This document shows positions 8,048 to 20,051 of a stretch of DNA of 64,000 nucleotides, in pieces. Position numbers and translations under genes: made by a program. Position 1 is the first letter of the stretch, and every line of letters begins with the position of its first letter. Source of the stretch: Paraspadella gotoi (Eukaryota; Chaetognatha); NCBI GenBank assembly GCA_051294375.1, contig CM119270.1:19603741-19667740 (forward strand), read 5' to 3'. The notes below the pieces were generated by a model. That model saw nothing but the letters and a program-made list of their open reading frames with translations, made no database searches and had not been told where the DNA came from.

Positions 8048-8960
8048 GGCGAGACAGGATTTATCTTCACCTCGTGACCTCAAAACTCGCGACTCCTTGA
8101 TCTCCGATACCATTTTTAGTTTCGATAGAAACCTGCTTGTTTTGCTTACTTGTCTTGTTTTGCTTGCTCTGCTTGCTTGAATACATCTCGAAATGAATAT
8201 GGATGTACTATAAAGCCGAAAGTCAATAAGCTATGTAATATTCGAATACAACCAACTTAATTTTTTAACTCGAGTTTTTTTTGTTCCGTAAAAGAACGGT
8301 TTTTTTTTTCCTCGTGACTCTGTAGAGTTCATCGCTTTGACATCCGGGGTCGAAAATTTACAGGGTGATTCACTCCAGATAACTCGATCCTCCGTTCCTA
8401 ATCGTCTTCGGGATGAGAAGTCAAGGTTTTTCAAGTTATTCCTACGAAATGTGTAACCACTGAAACTTAAAACCAAAGATTTATGATGATTAAAAAGGTC
8501 GTTTACTTCGGTGAATCGACTCTGACGATGAGTAGTGATTTGAATTCTTTTATAAAAATGGAATCAAAGGTCAGAAGGTAGACCCGATCGCTCTGCTTAT
8601 TATTATTATTATTATTAACATTACAGGAGATACAGAGATGGAACCCGATCAGAGACTCGGGGAAAAATCACCGAAATGGCTTCCATCCGCCAGGAAACTT
8701 TACCCATGTCTCTGATCCACTTGCATTGGTATAAATAGTTGTAGTTTTTGTATCTGAATATTCTGTCCAAAATTAACACCGTCTTCTTATCTGTTTTCTA
8801 TTATTATATTATTATATATAACTAATATGCCATATGGCTCTTAAACAATATATTGTTTTCTCTTTTACTTTAGACCTCATAGATCTCCTTAACTATATAT
8901 TTTTCCACCTTCAATTAAATATTATTAATTTACTAAGTTCTAATTAATTACAATCTGCTT
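8048..8960. other. AT-rich spacer, no gene seen
   Basis: Mixed AT-rich DNA with a short (ATT)n at about 8600-8617. Open frames are short and unrelated to known families. A stretch near 8630-8730 is less AT-rich but gives only a 25-codon frame. Confidence 0.6.
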
Positions 8961-9479
8961 GATTTTTTGATATTGTAATGTAATTTTCCTATTTTTTTTC
9001 TTATTGCAAGTTCTTTACCTCGCCTTTATCGTTCGTTTCCTATTGCGCATAATAAATCTTAAAAAAAGAAAAAAATATATATATATAACTTATATAATTG
9101 TTCTAAACTTCCATAATAACCTTCCTATTCGCCAGTAGTCTCCGGCCAATATTCTAACACGACAATCCCTTGTTAGCTTTTCCTTTTTCAGCAGAGTCTC
9201 GACCTACATTGCCCCTTACCCCCCCCACGCCCCCTCAGCATTCGTCTTTAAGTCTTGACCTAAATATTCCCCTTCTTCCGCCCTTTTCTTAACACCCTAC
9301 GCCCCCCTCTCCCCTTGCTCGCCTCTGTCTCTCTCCTTCATCTCTTGGAGGGAGAAGGCGTCCTTATTTCTCTCTTTCAGTTCCGCCTCATAATAATATT
9401 CATAACTGAAGAGAGAAGTTCATCCAGATGCTTCCTCTCTCTCTCGTCTCTCTCTCTCTCTCTCGGCTCTCTCTCTCTC

Positions 9480-9518
<39 letters not shown>

Positions 9519-10580
9519 TCTCTCTCTCACCTCCTCTGACTTGTGGCTGCCCAGTCGTCAAACTCATCCCTCAGGATTTAGCTGCCTTTCTGCTTCTCTC
9601 CCTTTTCTCGATCGATCTTGCATTTTTATTCACGTTTTAGATTTTCACTTTTTCTTCTTGATTTATTTTCTTTTCCGATTGGCTTTTATTTCTTCGCCGA
9701 TCGGAGCAATCCTATACTCTATCTTTTTCCTTCTTTTTTACTAATATGATTTTTGGCTTGGTTTTTTTTTTTATAAGACTTTTTTAAATACCTTTTTATT
9801 ATTTTTTTTTCCATCTTCCTATTCATTTTTTTCTCCTTCTTCTTTCCTATTTCTTAGAAAGATCTGGAAATCAATCACCCACCAAAAACCACCATCACTC
9901 GGACCACTCACACCCAATCACCATCACTTGCGACCACCTCAAACCACCACCAGATCCACCATCACTGCGAACCACACAATTAAAATTTCTTCATTCCAAC
10001 TCAATCATTACGTTTTAATGTTTTCCCTCGAGTCACATCCGAGTTTGAACCGAACTCTTCCCTTTTCTTTTTTCTTTCTTTTTTCTTTTCTTTTTTCTCT
10101 TTTATATTTTCTTTTCTTTTTCCCTTCCTTTTCTTCACTTTACTTTTTAGTTTTCTCCTTTCTATTTTATCTATTCTATTTTTTCTTTTCTTCTCTTTCG
10201 TTCCCTTTTCTTTTTTCTTTTCTCTTCTTCCCTTTCTTTTCTTTTTTTCTTTTCCATTCTCTTTCCTTCACTCTACTCTCTTTTCAGTTTTATCTTCTAT
10301 ATTATTGTATTTTAATCTATTGTCTTTGACTTATTAGTCTTTTTTTTGTTTTATTTGTTTATCTTTTTTCCTTTTCCTCTCACTTCTTTTTTCCGCCTTT
10401 TTTTCTCTTCTCTTTTTTTAATTACACTAACGACTTTCTTCTCCCTTTTCTCCTTTCTCATTCTTCTTAGTTTTTTTTTCTTCCTCTTTCCTCTACCACA
10501 CGTGAACAATGTGACCATTGCCTTTGATTTTAAAAACAAATTGGTTACTCAATATAAAAAATCATCCATTTTTTAATAAA
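8961..10580. repeat. Duplicated segment, copy 1 (partner 13192-14990)
   Basis: This segment aligns collinearly with 13192-14990. It holds a C-rich block (about 9205-9320), a (CT)n tract (about 9435-9530), a T-rich part, a CCACCA-rich block (about 9880-9990) and a long TTTTC-type pyrimidine tract (about 10060-10480). It ends in ATAAAAAATCATCC. Differences between the copies are mainly one-base indels. The translated open frames are low-complexity Ser/Leu/Phe strings, not genes. Confidence 0.85.
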
Positions 10581-10614
10581 CAAGTTTGAGCAAACAATGT
10601 TCGGATGCTGGCCT

Positions 10615-10712
10615 ACGATAATTAATTATTAATTGATTAATTAATTAATTAATTAATAGATTAATTAATTAATTATAGATTAATTAATTAATTAATTAAT
10701 AGATTAATTATA
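10615..10712. repeat. TTAA-rich tandem repeat
   Basis: Runs of ATTAATTAATT are punctuated by ATAGATT about every 28-35 bases, so there is a loose higher-order unit made of TTAA steps. Confidence 0.8.
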
Positions 10713-10817
10713 ATTTATATTCGCTTGTCATCACTCGATGTCCTTAAAATTGAAGTCAGGACAGTTATGTAAATGTTTTGTTTACAATTTTATCAAAACA
10801 AACAAATATCCTCTATT

Positions 10818-10852
10818 ATCGAGCCAAGGCGGGGCAAAGCCCGTCCTGTCTA
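10818..10852 (+). other. GC-rich hairpin followed by CTAG, Helitron-3'-end-like
   Basis: GGCGGGGC-AAA-GCCCGTCC pairs with one bulged base and is followed by TGTCTAG. Animal Helitrons often end in such a hairpin plus CTRR. The base after CTAG is A, not the expected T, and no 5' TC end was found, so this is only a resemblance. Confidence 0.2.
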
Positions 10853-11204
10853 GATTTTTTTTCGGTTTAGCTTCGGTCTTCGGCTTTTTTGCAATCATGG
10901 GCTTCTGAAGTGTGATATCATTAGGGAGTTGAATTTTCATATATGGCTTCTAATCATCAAGATCTTTAAAATTCTCAGTTTCATATCCAAATATTGGTAT
11001 TTGTTTATGTTTTATTTACAAAAACAAAAACGTTTTATTATATTGTGCTTTCTCTCATCTATTTTTCTCGTCAATGCTTCTTCTAAAAAACGAGTTCCGG
11101 CTTCTGCAGCGTCTGTCCCAGCCTTCTTTCCTCTCTCCTCTCTCTCCTCTCTCCTCTCTCTTTTTTTTTTTACAAAAAATTTTTTTAGATATAATGTGGG
11201 TTCA

Positions 11205-11292
11205 CTAATGTAAAAAACGATGCCACGAACAGGTCGCGAACCCGGGTCCCTTTGGGTAGAGAATAGCTCAGCTACGTGCGTCGCCATAAAGT
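11205..11292 (-). mobile_element. tRNA-derived SINE head (candidate)
   Basis: On the minus strand a B-box-like GGGTTCGCGACC (11243-11232) lies downstream of an A-box-like GTAGCTGAGCTATTC (11275-11261), followed by CATCGTTTTTT, a Pol III-type terminator. The wording ACCCGGGTTCG is typical of tRNA-related SINEs. The B box deviates at one key base, so it is probably an old copy. Confidence 0.45.
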
Positions 11293-11339
11293 ACTGGGCT
11301 GATTCTTTAACGAGTAAAAGGCTGTAGAGCTTCTCTCTC

Positions 11340-11715
11340 ATTCTCTCTTTTATTATTATATATCGCTCTTTCTCTTTTCTCTTTTTTCTCTGCAGCGGCT
11401 GTCTCTCTCTTCTCTCTCTTTTCTCTCTCTGTCTCTCTGTCTCCTGGTGTGTCTGTCCCTATCTGTCCGATCTTTTGCGTGATCGTTTGTTTTTTGAAAA
11501 ACTTCTGATTATTTTTTTTCCTTCTAAAAACTTTTATTATGCCATTTATTCCGCGCTTTTTTTCAATACAAAAATCCCATATTTTTCCATCCGAGATTTC
11601 CGGGATTTAATTCTCTTTCTCTCTCTCTCTCTCTCTCCTTTCTCTCTCTCTCTCTTTCTTTCTCTCTCTCTCTCTTTCCTCCCGCTCTCTCTACTCTCTC
11701 TCTCTCTTTTCACTC
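11340..11715. repeat. Pyrimidine-rich region with (CT)n tracts
   Basis: CT dinucleotide runs at about 11387-11450 and 11608-11710 flank a less repetitive AT-rich core. Open frames here are low-complexity Ser/Leu strings. Confidence 0.8.
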
Positions 11716-12250
11716 ATACCCGCATTTGTTTGTTTTATTGACTATCATCGCATCAATGAATGACAATCACGAATCAAAATGAATGACAACTCATCGCATC
11801 AACTGAATGATATCAACACAGGCAGTGATGACTATCATCGGCATCAATATTGATTATCATTCGAATCAATTAATCAATTCCTTTACATCAATCAAATTAT
11901 ATTACATCAATTCTTAGTTATACTCAATTCAATACTAGTCCAATTAGTCAACAATTCGTTATCGCATGATTCATTCGTTTTTTTTTCCCGGTTTTTATTC
12001 ATTATTTTTCTATGATGAGTGGGCTTGGCTCGAAATTCGTTTTGAGTCTTTAAGATTTTTTTTATTTTATGTCTCCTTCTCTCTTTCGTCTCACTCTCTC
12101 TCTCCTCTCTCATCTCTTCCTCCTTTTTCGCTCTCTCTCTCTCTCTCTTTTTATGCAATAGGCGACGATCCTTGATGCTTTTAAGATTTTTTAAACTTGG
12201 CATCATTTTTTCAACTTGCCATTCCGTCAAAGACTTCTATATCTAGGCTT
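11716..12250. other. ATCA-rich low-complexity DNA, no gene
   Basis: From 11740 to 11900 there are degenerate ATCAA/GAATGA words. A (CT)n tract follows at about 12085-12150. No coding evidence. Confidence 0.6.
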
Positions 12251-12254
12251 CTTC

Positions 12255-12950
12255 CTCACTTGTCCTACCGGCTCACAAAATTTCATCTCAATCTACAATG
12301 GGGTTAAAATAAATAAAAAGATTTCAAGTAAATGTGACTCAATATTTTTTTCATTTAAAACTCATTTCCACTGGTAGCGTTTCTTACTGAAACTTTTATA
12401 TCAGCTTCGTCATACGTTTTCCTACCCACACACAATTTCAATCAATCTATCCTCCAATATGATTATTGCAGTATTTAATTGTTTAAAATAAGTAAAAAGA
12501 TTTTTAGTAAACTTCGACTTATGTGTTTTTTCCATTTAAAACTAAGTTTTCCACTCACGAAAACGATTCCATCGAAATTTTTTATCCCAGCTTATCACAC
12601 ACTATTCCTACCCACATACGTCACAACAAAAATTTAATTCCAATCCAACCTAGCCAATCACGCAGTTAATTGGAGCTTTTTGCTAAGATGGGACGGATGG
12701 ACGGATTGATGACTAATTAAGTTAAATTATTGATTAAATTTATTTAACTAATTGGATTAATTAACTGATTAATTATTTGATTTATTAATGACATCTCTGC
12801 AGATACATTTTAATTAAAAGGAAAAGAAGCATAATCAATTAGTAAAACAGGTTTTTTGTTTTTTTCCATTTAAAACCTCATTTCCTATCAAACTATTCCA
12901 TCGAAACTTTGGATTTCTTCCTGTTCAATCACACACTTTCCCTACCACAT
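12255..12950. repeat. Tandem repeat of about 181 bp, three units
   Basis: The anchor CATTTAAAAC recurs at 12352, 12533 and 12867, and CCTACC recurs in step. The first two units are 181 bases apart. The third is displaced by about 150 extra bases containing ATTAATTA-rich sequence. The 25-N gap begins right after the third unit, so the array may continue into it. Confidence 0.7.
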
Positions 12951-12975
12951 NNNNNNNNNNNNNNNNNNNNNNNNN
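12951..12975. other. Assembly gap, 25 N
   Basis: A gap of exactly 25 N. Four other gaps in the window have the same length, so 25 is a placeholder, not a measured distance. Confidence 0.99.
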
Positions 12976-13191
12976 AAATTTATTTCTCATTATGTATAAA
13001 ATTACAATCAAGTTTTAAAATTCAAATTAATAAAACGCTGAGATCCACGAATTTTTTTCGACTTCACGTCGAGTGTAGTATAAAAAACATTACTTTTATT
13101 TTTGTGTTTCAAAAAGGGTTATTCTATTTCTTTTCGGGGTGTCTACGGAACAGGGCTGCTTGTCTAAGTTCGATTATACAGATCCATGTTT

Positions 13192-13710
13192 GATTTTTGT
13201 ATTGTAATGTTAATTTTCTATTTTTTTCTTATTGCAAGTTCTTTACTCGCCTTTAATCGTTCGTTTCCTATTGCGCATAATAAATCTTAAAAAAGATTAA
13301 TATATATATAACTATATAATTTTGTATAAACTTCCTACTCGCCATATCTCACGCCAACTATTCTACACGACAATCCCTTTAGCTTTTCCTTTTTCACAGC
13401 AGAGTCTCGACCTACATTGCCCCTTACCCCCCCCACGCCCCCTCAGCATTCGTCTTTAAGTCTTGACCTAAATATTCCCCTTCTTCCGCTCTTTCTTAAC
13501 CACCCTACGCCCCCCTCTCCCGCTTGCTCCCCTTGTCTCTCTCCTTCATCATTCTTGGAGGCGAGAAGGCGGTGTCTTATTTCTCTTTTCTTTCAGTTCC
13601 GCCTCATAATAGATATTTCATAACTGAAGAGAGAAGTTTCATCCATGCGCTCTCTCTTGTTCATTCTCTCTTTGATTCGTCTTCTCTCTCTCTCTCTCGA
13701 GTCTCTCTCT

Positions 13711-13747
<37 letters not shown>

Positions 13748-14990
13748 GTTTCTCTCTTCTCACTCTCCCTTCTGAACTGGCTGCCAGTCCGTCAAACTCA
13801 TTCCCTCAGGATTTAGCTGTCCTTTCTGCTTCTTCCCTTTTCTCGATCGATCTTGCATTTTTATTCACGTTTTAGATTTTCACTTTTTCTTCTGATATTA
13901 TTTTCTTTTCCGATTGGCTTTTATTTCTTCGCCGATCGGATCGATCCTATATCTATATCTTTTTCCTTCTTTTTACTTAATATGATTTTTGGCTTGTTTT
14001 TTTTTTTATAAACTTTTTTAAATACCTTTTTTTATTATTTTTTTTTCCATCTCTATTCATTTTTTTCTCCTTCTTCCGATCTCTCTTACCATTTCTTAGA
14101 AAAGATCTGGAAATCAATTCACCACCAACCACCACCAGATCACCATCACTGCGACCATCTCAACACCACCATAGATCCACCATCACTGCGGACCCTAACC
14201 ACACCATCCAGCATCATGCGACACACAAATAAAATTTCTTCTTTCCAACTCAATCATTACGTTTTAATGTTTTCCCTCGAGTCACATCCGAGTTTGAAAC
14301 CGACTCTTCCCTTTTCTTTTCTTTTTTTTCTTTTCTTTTCTTTTCTTATTATATATTTTCTTTTCTTTTTCCTTCCTTTTCTTCACTTTACTTAGTTTGT
14401 TTCTTTCTTTTTATTTATTTCTATTTTATGTCAATTTTCTTTTCTTTTCTTTTCTGTCTATCCTTTTCTTTTTTCTTATCTATCATCTTTCCTCTTCTTT
14501 TCTCTCATCTCTTTTACTTTTTTAGTTTTCTGCTTCCTATTTGATTCTATTCTATTTTATTGTCTATTTCTTTTCGTCACTTTTCTTTTCTTTTCTTTCT
14601 TGCCCTTTCTTTTCTTTCTTTTTCTTTTCCATCCTTTTCTTCACATCTACTCTACTTTTCAAGTTTTATACTTCAATAAATTTAATAATATTTTAATCAT
14701 AATATGTCTGTTGACATATTAGTCTGTTTTTGATTTATTTGTATCTATATTACCATTATATATACGACTCATTATCTTATTTACCAAACCTTAATTTATT
14801 ATCTATCTTTTTTTTATAATAAAACACTTAACGACTATTAGCAACTCCAATTACATTCCACTAAAATTCTACAATCATTCTAGTTTATATTTTTTCTCTT
14901 TATCACTTACAACTAGCACCAAAGAATAAATAAAGAAACAATATAGCATTAATAAATATATACAAAATATAAAAAATCATCCAATATATA
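13192..14990. repeat. Duplicated segment, copy 2 (partner 8961-10580)
   Basis: It aligns with copy 1 in the same order: C-rich block, (CT)n at about 13680-13750, CCACCA-rich block, TTTTC tract, and ATAAAAAATCATCC. Agreement is close at the left end and becomes progressively noisier after about 14650. That decay fits a poorly corrected read end better than evolutionary divergence. Confidence 0.8.
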
Positions 14991-15514
14991 ATTTTAAATC
15001 AAATAAGAAATAATCAATGAGAAAGTACAATATAAATTTACAAATTACATAATAATTATATTAACACCTCATAAAACATCACTTCTAAAAAAACAACTAA
15101 AAATACATAACATACATAACTACAAAATTCACCACATATAAAAATAAACATCACTCATCGCCACACCAACCTCTGATACCACAAAAAAAAAACATAACCA
15201 CAAAACCCCCCCAACCACAAAACCTTACCTCCTCTCGAATTCCACTTCGTTCGTACAAAATCCAATCAGTTTTACATTCCATTCCTTCTACTCTCCAATC
15301 CTCTTCCATACTTCTCTCACCCTCCTACCTTAAAACTATCCTCCTCTCTCCTCTTCTCCTCTCCTCTCTCCTCCTCTCTTCTTTCCTCCTTTCCTCCCTT
15401 TTCTTCTCCTCTTCCTCCTTCCGCGCCACCTTCTTTCCCGGGAGCCAAAAGTCGCCGTGGAGTTTCGCCCCCGATCCTTCCCAAATCCAAGCGGTGACCA
15501 CGCCGGAGGTGTAC
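14991..15514. other. A/C-rich poorly structured DNA, no gene
   Basis: The base composition is odd, rich in A and C with many CAC and AAAC words, and looks like the noisy end of the duplicate. A CCTCTCTCC pyrimidine block follows (about 15340-15420), then ordinary GC-rich sequence. Confidence 0.5.
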
Positions 15515-15855
15515 CTGGGGTGCGGAGGTTTGAAAGCTGTCATTACTCGGGGTGCTGAGGGGGTTCGATGACTGTCATAACTGGGAGTGAAGCGGTCTAA
15601 AGGCTGTCTTTACTGTGGGTTCTGAGGTTGAATAACTTGTCATTACTTCAAAATGCTGAGATTAATTGATTATCAAGACTCAGAGCCGAGAGGTTTAAAA
15701 GGCTGTCATTACTGACAGTGAAAAGATTAAATAACTCTCATTACTCTGGGTGTGAGGTTGAAAGATTATCATTGTACTCGGAGTGAAGAAGTTTTATAAC
15801 TGTCATTTTAACAGGGTGCTGTGGTTGATTAACTGTCATCACTCCGAGTTAAGGG
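15515..15855. repeat. Minisatellite, unit about 36-40 bp
   Basis: Repeated words GCTGTCATTACT, GGGTGCTGAG and GAGGTTGAA recur about eight times with many substitutions. The array is old or noisy. Confidence 0.75.
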
Positions 15856-16224
15856 AACGTCCTACACAACCAGGCGATGCCTGACCCACTCACGACCCTC
15901 CCTCGATGACACCTCACTCTATAACCCTTACCGAAGTGAACCCGCGGACTGGCGACCCAATCCCACCCTATTTCCCCTATTTCCCCCTTTGCCTGCCTCG
16001 TCCCTTTTTTGGGCACCTCTTGGCTCCGTCATGATTTCCCAAATGACGGGATAGACTCGCGTCGGTGGAGGAGGAGGGGGGAAAGCAGGAGGGGGGCGTG
16101 TGGACGGGGATTTTTCGTCAAGAGACGCAAATAAAAAACTAATATCCATGGTTTTTGTTTTTTTTTTTTTTTATTTTTTTTCGTTCTTCTGTCGCGCGAG
16201 ATACTTTTTTATCGCAAATAAAAT
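15856..16224. other. Mixed-composition spacer, no gene
   Basis: GC-richer DNA (15860-16110) followed by a T run. The open frames do not resemble a known protein. Confidence 0.5.
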
Positions 16225-16625
16225 GCAAAATAACAACAACAACAACATCACAAACAACAACAACNNNNNNNNNNNNNNNNNNNNNNNNNNNNNNNNNNNN
16301 NNNNNNNNNNNNNNNNNNNNNNNNNNNNNNNNNNNNNNNNNNNNNNNNNNNNNNNNNNNNNNNNNNNNNNNNNNNNNNNNNNNNNNNNNNNNNNNNNNNN
16401 NNNNNNNNNNNNNNNNNNNNNNNNNNNNNNNNNNNNNNNNNNNNNNNNNNNNNNNNNNNNNNNNNNNNNNNNNNNNNNNNNNNNNNNNNNNNNNNNNNNN
16501 NNNNNNNNNNNNNNNNNNNNNNNNNNNNNNNNNNNNNNNNNNNNNNNNNNNNNNNNNNNNNNNNNNNNNNNNNNNNNNNNNNNNNNNNNNNNNNNNNNNN
16601 NNNNNNNNNNNNNNNNNNNNNNNNN
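16225..16625. other. (CAA)n tract entering a 361-N gap
   Basis: CAACAACAAC repeats at 16227-16264 run directly into N from 16265 to 16625. The gap was probably caused by this microsatellite. Open frames crossing it are meaningless. Confidence 0.9.
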
Positions 16626-17265
16626 AAAGAGAGAGATGATCCAATTGTGTTTCGTGTCGCTCGAATCAAACGAGAGATCAAAAGCGCGCTTTTGTTTCGC
16701 TGGCAGACAAAATGAAGAAGGGGAGGAGAGGGGCTTCAGTTAGGATACTAGAGCATCGTGTTGGTTTCGTTAATATTGTTATCAGTTAGTTTAGATTAGT
16801 CATTCAGTTCGTAACATATATAGATATTGATGAATATCTTATCCTTAATTTTCATAGTTTATATGAAACTACTTTTCTTCATTCATTCATTTCATAATAT
16901 CATTCATTCATTCATTCATTCATTCATTCATATCAATATCTATTATCATTCTATATCATCATCAATTCTCATTCATATCTTTCATTCATTCAACATCTAT
17001 CGCATCAATCATCTTCATTCTCATTATTCTCATTCATTCAATCATTCATTCATTCATTCCATGTCATTCTAATAAATAATTTCACTTTCTTCTCTTCTGT
17101 CTTCCTTCTACTCCTTCAATCTCTTCTTCTCTTCCTTACTTCTTCCTTCCTTTCCATCCCTATCTTTTCCTTCTTCCTTCCTTCCTTCCTTCCTTCCTTG
17201 CATTCCTTCCTTCCTTCTATTCTTTCGCTTCTTTCCTTTCTTCTTCTTCTTTCCCCAAAAACTCA
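16626..17265. repeat. (ATTC)n and (TTCC)n region
   Basis: CATTCATTCATT repeats dominate about 16875-17060, followed by TTCC-type repeats (about 17100-17265). The first 200 bases are unique sequence without coding signs. Confidence 0.8.
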
Positions 17266-17822
17266 ATTTCCATGCCCTATTAGCTCAAGCGTTCTCGCCC
17301 ATTTTAGTCGCGCGAGGAGAAAAAAAAATAAAGAAAAACAAAAATTCAGTACGAAGGCAAAAAACTGAAAAAATAAATAAATTCAGTTTTTTCTTTAAAA
17401 TGCAAAAAAAAAAGAAAAGAAAAGAAATAACTTTGAAATAAAGAATAAAGAAAAATTCCTCCCTCCATCGAAGGAAAGAAAAAAAGAAAGATTCGCTAGG
17501 GAAAAAAGAAAGAAAATTATAAAAAAAGAAGAAGAAAAATGGAAAATTGAAAATGGAAAAAGAAAAAAGGAAAAGAAGAAAGAATAAGGAAAATAAGGAA
17601 AAAAAAGGGAAAAAATAAGGATTTTTTTTCCGTGAGTGAATCTGTTGTTAAAAGGAGGAGGGAGTCGAACGCCGCCGTTTATGCTATTTGCATGCGAAAT
17701 GAAGGGACGGAGGGAGAGGAGGGGTAGGGAGGGGGAATAAGGGACTGAGAGAGGGTGGTCTGGGTGGTAAGGGTGGGGGTAGGGTGATAGAAAGAGAGGT
17801 GGAGGAAAGGGTNNNNNNNNNN
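17266..17822. other. Purine-rich DNA ending in a 10-N gap
   Basis: A/G-rich low complexity at about 17315-17625, then a G-rich stretch with GGGTGGTAAGG words and the gap at 17813-17822. An octamer ATTTGCAT occurs near 17685 as an isolated match. Confidence 0.6.
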
Positions 17823-17898
17823 AAGATGAAAAAGGGGTTTCGTTATTCGCGGTAAAAAAGTAGGGCGTTGTGTCGATGAGACATTCTTGACTTTTCAG

Positions 17899-17930
17899 CT
17901 AGAAATGGGATCCTTAAGGTGATGGCGGAG
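17899..17930 (+). other. Possible mini-exon between consensus splice sites
   Basis: TTGACTTTTCAG ends at 17898 and GTAAGTAAGA begins at 17931, enclosing 32 bases that end ATGGCGGAG. A second GAGGTAAGC lies about 36 bases further on in similar sequence, so this may be a short tandem repeat instead of a gene. No neighbouring exon was found. Confidence 0.2.
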
Positions 17931-18084
17931 GTAAGTAAGAGCCACGTTTAAGATTTGGTCGAGGTAAGCTAGAGTCACATCGGAAAAATCGAGGAATACT
18001 TTTGGCGAGGCGAGAAAAATAGTTTTGTAACGTGAAATGAATTAATTTTAATAAAATCATGTTCGTTTTTGTTTAAAAAGAAAT

Positions 18085-18330
18085 ATTGAAGTATTGTGGC
18101 GGCATCGCTCAGAACCGCCTGGCCAGTTGGCCACGGTCCGGCCTCCAAACTAATTCAAATGCTGCATGAGTTCAACCGTGCGAATCCGGTTTTAATCCTC
18201 TAGTATTCCGGGTCTGCTTTAAATGTGATGGGAGGAAGGTATTCTGAGGGACCCTCGGTAAGATATCCCGCGCTCTGGGTATCATCGACTCTCTCAGTTG
18301 TGATTATTGTCATAATCATTAGCCGAAGGG
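18085..18330. other. GC-rich island, unclassified interspersed repeat candidate
   Basis: It stands out from AT-rich surroundings and contains TGGCCAGTTGGCCA and AATCCGGTTTTAATCC. It has the look of a SINE or other short transposon, but no A/B-box pair or protein motif is convincing. Confidence 0.3.
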
Positions 18331-18660
18331 ATGGATAAATTTTGAAAATCAACGAATGATAATAAGTTGTTAATGGTTAGGTAACTCCTTAGTGGTTAAT
18401 CTGTTAATAATTGATGCGTTATTAGTTAAATTTTATTAGCAAATATGTGTCAGTGAGATATTTGCCTAAAAATTTGTGATTTTTTCCGATTTTCCTGATT
18501 TTCACTCGAGTTTTTTCATTCGTTAACCAAATCTCTTTTTATGGGCGCCGATGTTTTTCTTATCTTTGTCTCTTTAACCTTTTTTTGAATTCGGGGCGGA
18601 ATATGATTGGGTGATTTTCTTTCGGGGGGATGGGCCGAAAAATCGGGGAAAAGAAGGGAA

Positions 18661-18664
18661 AACT

Positions 18665-18707
<43 letters not shown>

Positions 18708-19295
18708 GAGAGGAGAGAGAGAGAGAGAAGAGAGAGAGAGGGCAATGTAGATAAGAGGATTCTTTAGGGGGAGAAATTAATGGAGAGAAACGAGAGAAAA
18801 AGATTAGAAAAGAAGAAAAATAAAAGAAAATAAAGGAAATTAAAGGATAACAAAGAAATTCAGTGAAAATCGGACTAAAATCAAAGTTGGAAAATGAAAA
18901 TTGAAAATGTAAAATAGGAAAAAAGATTTTTATATTAAAAAAATATTTTATTGATATTTTCACTGTTCATATAATCATTGAACAGAAAGAGCACTAAAAT
19001 AAAGAAAAAGGATAATAAACGGAAAAAGTAGAGAAATAAAAGAAAAGACAAATAAAAAAAGAAAAGAAAAAGAAAAGAAAAGAGAAAAAGAAAAAAGAAA
19101 AGAAAAGAAAAAGAAAAGAAAAGAAAAGAAAAGAGAAAAGAAAGAAAAGAAAAAGAAAAAAGAAAAAGAAAGAAAAAGAAAAGAAAAGAAAAGAAAGAAA
19201 GAAAAAGAAAAGAAAAGAAAAGAAAAGAAAGAGAAAAGAAGAAAGAAAAGAAAAGAAAAGAAAAAGAAAAGAAAAGAATAGAAAAAGAAAATAAA
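18661..19295. repeat. (GA)n then long GAAAA-type purine tract
   Basis: (GA)n occupies about 18665-18740. From about 18990 to 19295 the sequence is almost pure GAAAA/GAAAAA. The minus-strand frames are poly-Phe/Ser strings, not proteins. Confidence 0.9.
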
Positions 19296-19359
19296 GGTCG
19301 TGGAAGAACCAAAATGTTTCACCTCACGTCATTTCGGAACCCCATAAATGAATGTAAAA

Positions 19360-19420
19360 AGACGACGACGACGACAGACGAAGACGACGAACGGCGGCGG
19401 CGGCGGCGGCGGCGGCGGCA
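19360..19420. repeat. (GAC)n followed by (GGC)n triplets
   Basis: GACGACGACGAC with interruptions changes into a clean run of eight or nine GGC triplets ending near 19419. No flanking coding signal. Confidence 0.85.
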
Positions 19421-19554
19421 ATTGAATCTTTGGACGTGCCAACGATTGAGACAGAGAGCCAAAAGAGACAGATGAAAACGGAGGTGGAGACGAACAGAGA
19501 CACTAAAAAGCGGAAAACAAAAAATTTTGACCATTATACCGTAATCGCCCCTTT

Positions 19555-19775
19555 TCAGCTTAAATTCGGAATTATAGTTTGTTTATTAGTTTTGAGAGTT
19601 GATTATGAAATTAAGTTAGGGATCAGGTGATGGATTAAGGTTAGAGATTCGGTTAGGCATCGGAGTTAGTGATTTGTGTTAGGGGTGAAAGAAAGGGGAT
19701 AGTAGTTTTGGATACAGGATTAGATTAAGGTTAGTGATTAGGTAAAATATTCGGTATGAGAGATTCAATTGGGTG
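19555..19775. repeat. Degenerate TTAGG/GGATTAAGG-like tract
   Basis: Words such as GGATTAAGGTTAG, GTTAGGG and GATTAGG recur irregularly. It belongs with the telomere-like stretches at 712-790 (opposite strand) and 45040-45215. Confidence 0.4.
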
Positions 19776-19976
19776 CCTTTCAAAAAATAGAACAATAATT
19801 ATTTTTTTCGTAAAATGTCGCTACAACCAACCATATTTTTCTTTTTTTAAAACTTTATTCCGTTCGCTTCTTTAATTCGTGACTAAAATTAATTTCGCGT
19901 CAGAAATTCGCTATCATTGAGATTCTAGAGAAAAAGAAAGGAACAAATTAACTGAGCAATTCTGATTTAGAATGGG

Positions 19977-20051
<75 letters not shown>

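Noticed and set aside
8640-8720. Short GC-richer stretch as an exon
   Set aside because: Only a 25-codon frame with no splice sites on both sides.
10818-10852. Helitron 3' end
   Set aside because: Hairpin plus CTAG fits, but the next base is A instead of T and no helicase or 5' TC end was seen; kept only as a low-confidence note.
16100-16715. Open frames of 157-186 codons across the gap
   Set aside because: Most codons are N; the gap cannot be translated.
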